Shown here: positions 13,718-15,267 of the stretch, in pieces
Position numbering within the stretch: the first letter of the stretch is position 1
Layout of the letters: each line of letters opens with the position of its first letter
DNA from: AV17 sp046262735
Lineage (GTDB): Bacteria > Verrucomicrobiota > Verrucomicrobiia > Chthoniobacterales > UBA10450
DNA length: 15,267 nt
Direction: 5' to 3'
Assembly (NCBI GenBank): GCA_046262735.1
Contig: JBHEMD010000011.1
Location: 1 to 15,267 of the forward strand
Program-made: the position numbers and the translations under genes
The notes under the pieces: generated by a model
The model's database searches: none
What the model saw: the letters and a program-made list of their open reading frames with translations, nothing else
Told to the model about the DNA's origin: nothing

Positions 13718-14020
13718 ATGAATCTTCCGTTATCCATTCCAAAAAGCCCCGAGCAACTCCCGCTCGACAGCTTGCTCGTGCTCACACGCACTGCGTTTGG
13801 GCTCGGCCTTGGGATGTTGATGGCGGATAAGATTAAGCGCCCGGTGCGCAATGCTGCCGCGATCACTTTGGTTTCGATCGGGGCGCTCGCGGCCGTGCCT
13901 CTCGTTGTCAAAGCCGCGTTGGAACGAATCAATCGCCCTGAATCGGAACGGGGCAGTCGCGCCCGGCTGCGCTCGATTCGCGGCGACTCCGGTTACCAAT
14001 CGGAAATGGACATCTATTAA
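13718..14020 (+). CDS. Small two-helix membrane protein of unknown function
   Basis: 100 residues, no recognised family. A polar, proline-containing N-terminus is followed by hydrophobic segments at about 17-36 (DSLLVLTRTAFGLGLGMLMA) and 46-65 (AAAITLVSIGALAAVPLVVK), separated by a basic loop DKIKRPVRN. The Arg-rich C-terminal tail ends in SGYQSEMDIY. The basic loop suggests it faces the cytoplasm, with both ends outside, but the basic tail argues against that, so topology is uncertain. A ribosome-binding site 6 nt upstream supports the start. The small helices resemble YtxH-type or other small membrane proteins, but no motif supports a specific function. It lies 70 bp upstream of the acyl-CoA carboxylase gene, same strand. 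Confidence 0.65.
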   Translation: MNLPLSIPKSPEQLPLDSLLVLTRTAFGLGLGMLMADKIKRPVRNAAAITLVSIGALAAVPLVVKAALERINRPESERGSRARLRSIRGDSGYQSEMDIY

Positions 14021-14090
14021 GCCGGCGGCTCGACCCAGAGCCAGTCGCGCTTGAACTAGCCGACCGCGCGGATTAAGCGTGCTTCGCGCC

Positions 14091-15267
14091 ATGAACCGCC
14101 CTTCGGCTACTCCCGCTCAATCGCTGCGCGATTTTTCGAGCGCAATCCTGAAACAGGAAGCGCTGCTGCGCGAGGGCGGCGGCCAGGCTGGATTGGAGCG
14201 TCAGCGCAAGCTCGGGCGATTACCCGCGCGCGAGCGCATCGCTCAGCTCCTCGATAAAGACGCCGATTTTTTCGAGATCGGATTATGGGCCGCATACAAA
14301 ATGTATCCGGAGTGGGGGAACGTGCCCGCCGCCGGTTGCATCGCCGGGATCGGCAACGTCATTGGCGTGCCTAGCATGATCATCGCTAACGATGCCAGCG
14401 TTAAAGCCGGCGCGTTCTTTCCGGCTACGACCAAAAAAGTTCTCCGCGCTCAACGGATCGCCTTCGAGTGTTCGCTCCCGCTCGTTTACCTGGTCGATTC
14501 GGCCGGCGTTTTTTTGCCGATGCAGGACGAAATTTTTCCCGATGAAGACGATTTCGGCCGGATTTTTCGCAACAACTCGGTCATCTCGGCCGCGGGGATT
14601 CCGCAGTTTGCCGCCATTATGGGCAACTGCGTTGCTGGCGGCGCCTATCTGCCGGTCCTCTGCGACAAGATTTTGATGACAAAAGGCAGCGGGTTGTATC
14701 TCGCGGGTCCTTCATTGGTCAAAGCCGCGATCGGACAGATTGTCGATCAAGAGGAACTCGGTGGCGCGCAAATGCATTCGGAAATCAGCGGCACGGTCGA
14801 TTTCTTCGAGAAGGACGACCGGTCGTGCCTGAAGCGTTTGCGTTCGCTCATAGCCTTGTTGCCAGAAGCCGGTGCCGCCAAACTGCATAAGACCGACAAT
14901 AAACATTTCAAGTCGGAAAAAACTTCGGATGCTCTCTATCAACTGGTCAGTCTCGAGGGCCAAAAAAATTACGACACGCGCGATCTGCTCGCCTCGATCG
15001 TCGATGCCCATTCGATCGAGGAATACAAGGCCGACTACGGTAAGACGCTCGTCACAGCTTACGCGCGTATTGCGGGCAGCGGGGTCGGCATTGTCGCCAA
15101 CCAGCGCCTGCAAGTGCGCACTAAAAAAGAGGGAATTCAGATGGGGGGGGTCATTTACTCCGACAGCGCCGACAAGGCCGCGCGTTTTATCATGGACTGC
15201 AACCAAACCGGTCTGCCGATCATCTTTTTTCAGGATGTGACCGGATTCATGGTCGGCCGCGACGCGG
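14091..15267 (+). CDS. Acyl-CoA carboxylase carboxyltransferase (beta) subunit, 3' end beyond the window
   Basis: Carboxyltransferase subunit of a biotin-dependent acyl-CoA carboxylase (methylcrotonyl-/propionyl-/geranyl-CoA type), which moves CO2 from biotin to the acyl-CoA. 392 codons are visible and the frame is open at the window end; family proteins are usually 510-550 residues. Landmarks: LGRLPARERIAQLLD (41-55), MIIANDASVKAGAFFPATTK (96-115), LVYLVDSAGVFLP (131-143), MGNCVAGGAYLPVL (177-190, oxyanion-hole glycines), LAGPSLVKAAIG (204-215) and ELGGAQMHSEISG (222-234). Near the end are MGGVIYSDSADKAARF and DVTGFMVGRDA. The GGVIYSDSADKAARFIMDCNQ region is closest, from memory, to a branch found in Verrucomicrobia and Planctomycetes. 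An in-frame GTG four codons upstream (14079) is an alternative start. Substrate specificity cannot be called; no biotin carboxylase gene is visible in the window. Confidence 0.92.
   Translation, partial: MNRPSATPAQSLRDFSSAILKQEALLREGGGQAGLERQRKLGRLPARERIAQLLDKDADFFEIGLWAAYKMYPEWGNVPAAGCIAGIGNVIGVPSMIIANDASVKAGAFFPATTKKVLRAQRIAFECSLPLVYLVDSAGVFLPMQDEIFPDEDDFGRIFRNNSVISAAGIPQFAAIMGNCVAGGAYLPVLCDKILMTKGSGLYLAGPSLVKAAIGQIVDQEELGGAQMHSEISGTVDFFEKDDRSCLKRLRSLIALLPEAGAAKLHKTDNKHFKSEKTSDALYQLVSLEGQKNYDTRDLLASIVDAHSIEEYKADYGKTLVTAYARIAGSGVGIVANQRLQVRTKKEGIQMGGVIYSDSADKAARFIMDCNQTGLPIIFFQDVTGFMVGRDA

Noticed and set aside
1..15267. CRISPR array, insertion sequence, prophage or toxin-antitoxin module
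   Set aside because: No regularly spaced direct repeats, no transposase or integrase, and no paired small genes were seen on either strand.

Overview
The window looks like chromosomal DNA from a GC-rich, Gram-negative-type bacterium, most likely Verrucomicrobiota (Chthoniobacterales/Spartobacteria-like). This placement is an inference. It rests on the phoH plus 7TM-HD phosphohydrolase pair, the style of the acyl-CoA carboxylase beta subunit and of the HDFNN hybrid histidine kinase, the scarcity of Shine-Dalgarno sequences before most starts, and intergenic gaps filled with palindromic repeats. No rRNA, tRNA, CRISPR array, transposase, phage gene or plasmid origin was seen.

Layout. (1) 1-2974, plus strand: the end of an exported-looking protein, then phoH and a compact pgpH-like c-di-AMP phosphodiesterase joined with no spacer (TAG followed directly by ATG). 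(2) 2975-3182: a 208-bp gap holding three different repeat types; the last one supplies the ATG of a purine nucleoside phosphorylase (3183-3950). (3) 3885-5572, minus strand: nuoB and nuoC separated by a second copy of the cloverleaf-like repeat found at 3033-3096, then a small frameshifted gene resembling DUF4288. Neither nuoA nor nuoD is present. (4) 5573-5795: a divergent intergenic region with a strand-asymmetric inverted repeat. (5) 5796-8104, plus strand: a Sat-CysC fusion (sulfate to PAPS) and a GNAT acetyltransferase started by TTG. (6) 8113-13624, minus strand: manC, ruvX, truA and a 1036-residue hybrid sensor kinase, with a 4-nt ATGA overlap between manC and ruvX. (7) 13718-15267, plus strand: a small two-helix membrane protein and the first 392 codons of a biotin-dependent acyl-CoA carboxylase carboxyltransferase subunit that runs off the window.

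How the parts fit. Most genes are housekeeping: c-di-AMP turnover, purine salvage, respiratory complex I, sulfate activation, GDP-mannose supply, tRNA pseudouridylation and acyl-CoA carboxylation. Apart from complex I subunits B and C and the phoH/pgpH pair, neighbours do not share a pathway.

I did not find a convincing new multi-gene system. The least explained material is the intergenic repeats: a two-copy folded repeat, one copy inside the nuo operon; an inverted repeat that donates a start codon; and a C/A-versus-G/T inverted repeat. Also notable are the compact PgpH lacking the usual extracytoplasmic domain, with an Arg where a metal-ligand His is expected, and a small gene apparently broken by a dinucleotide change.
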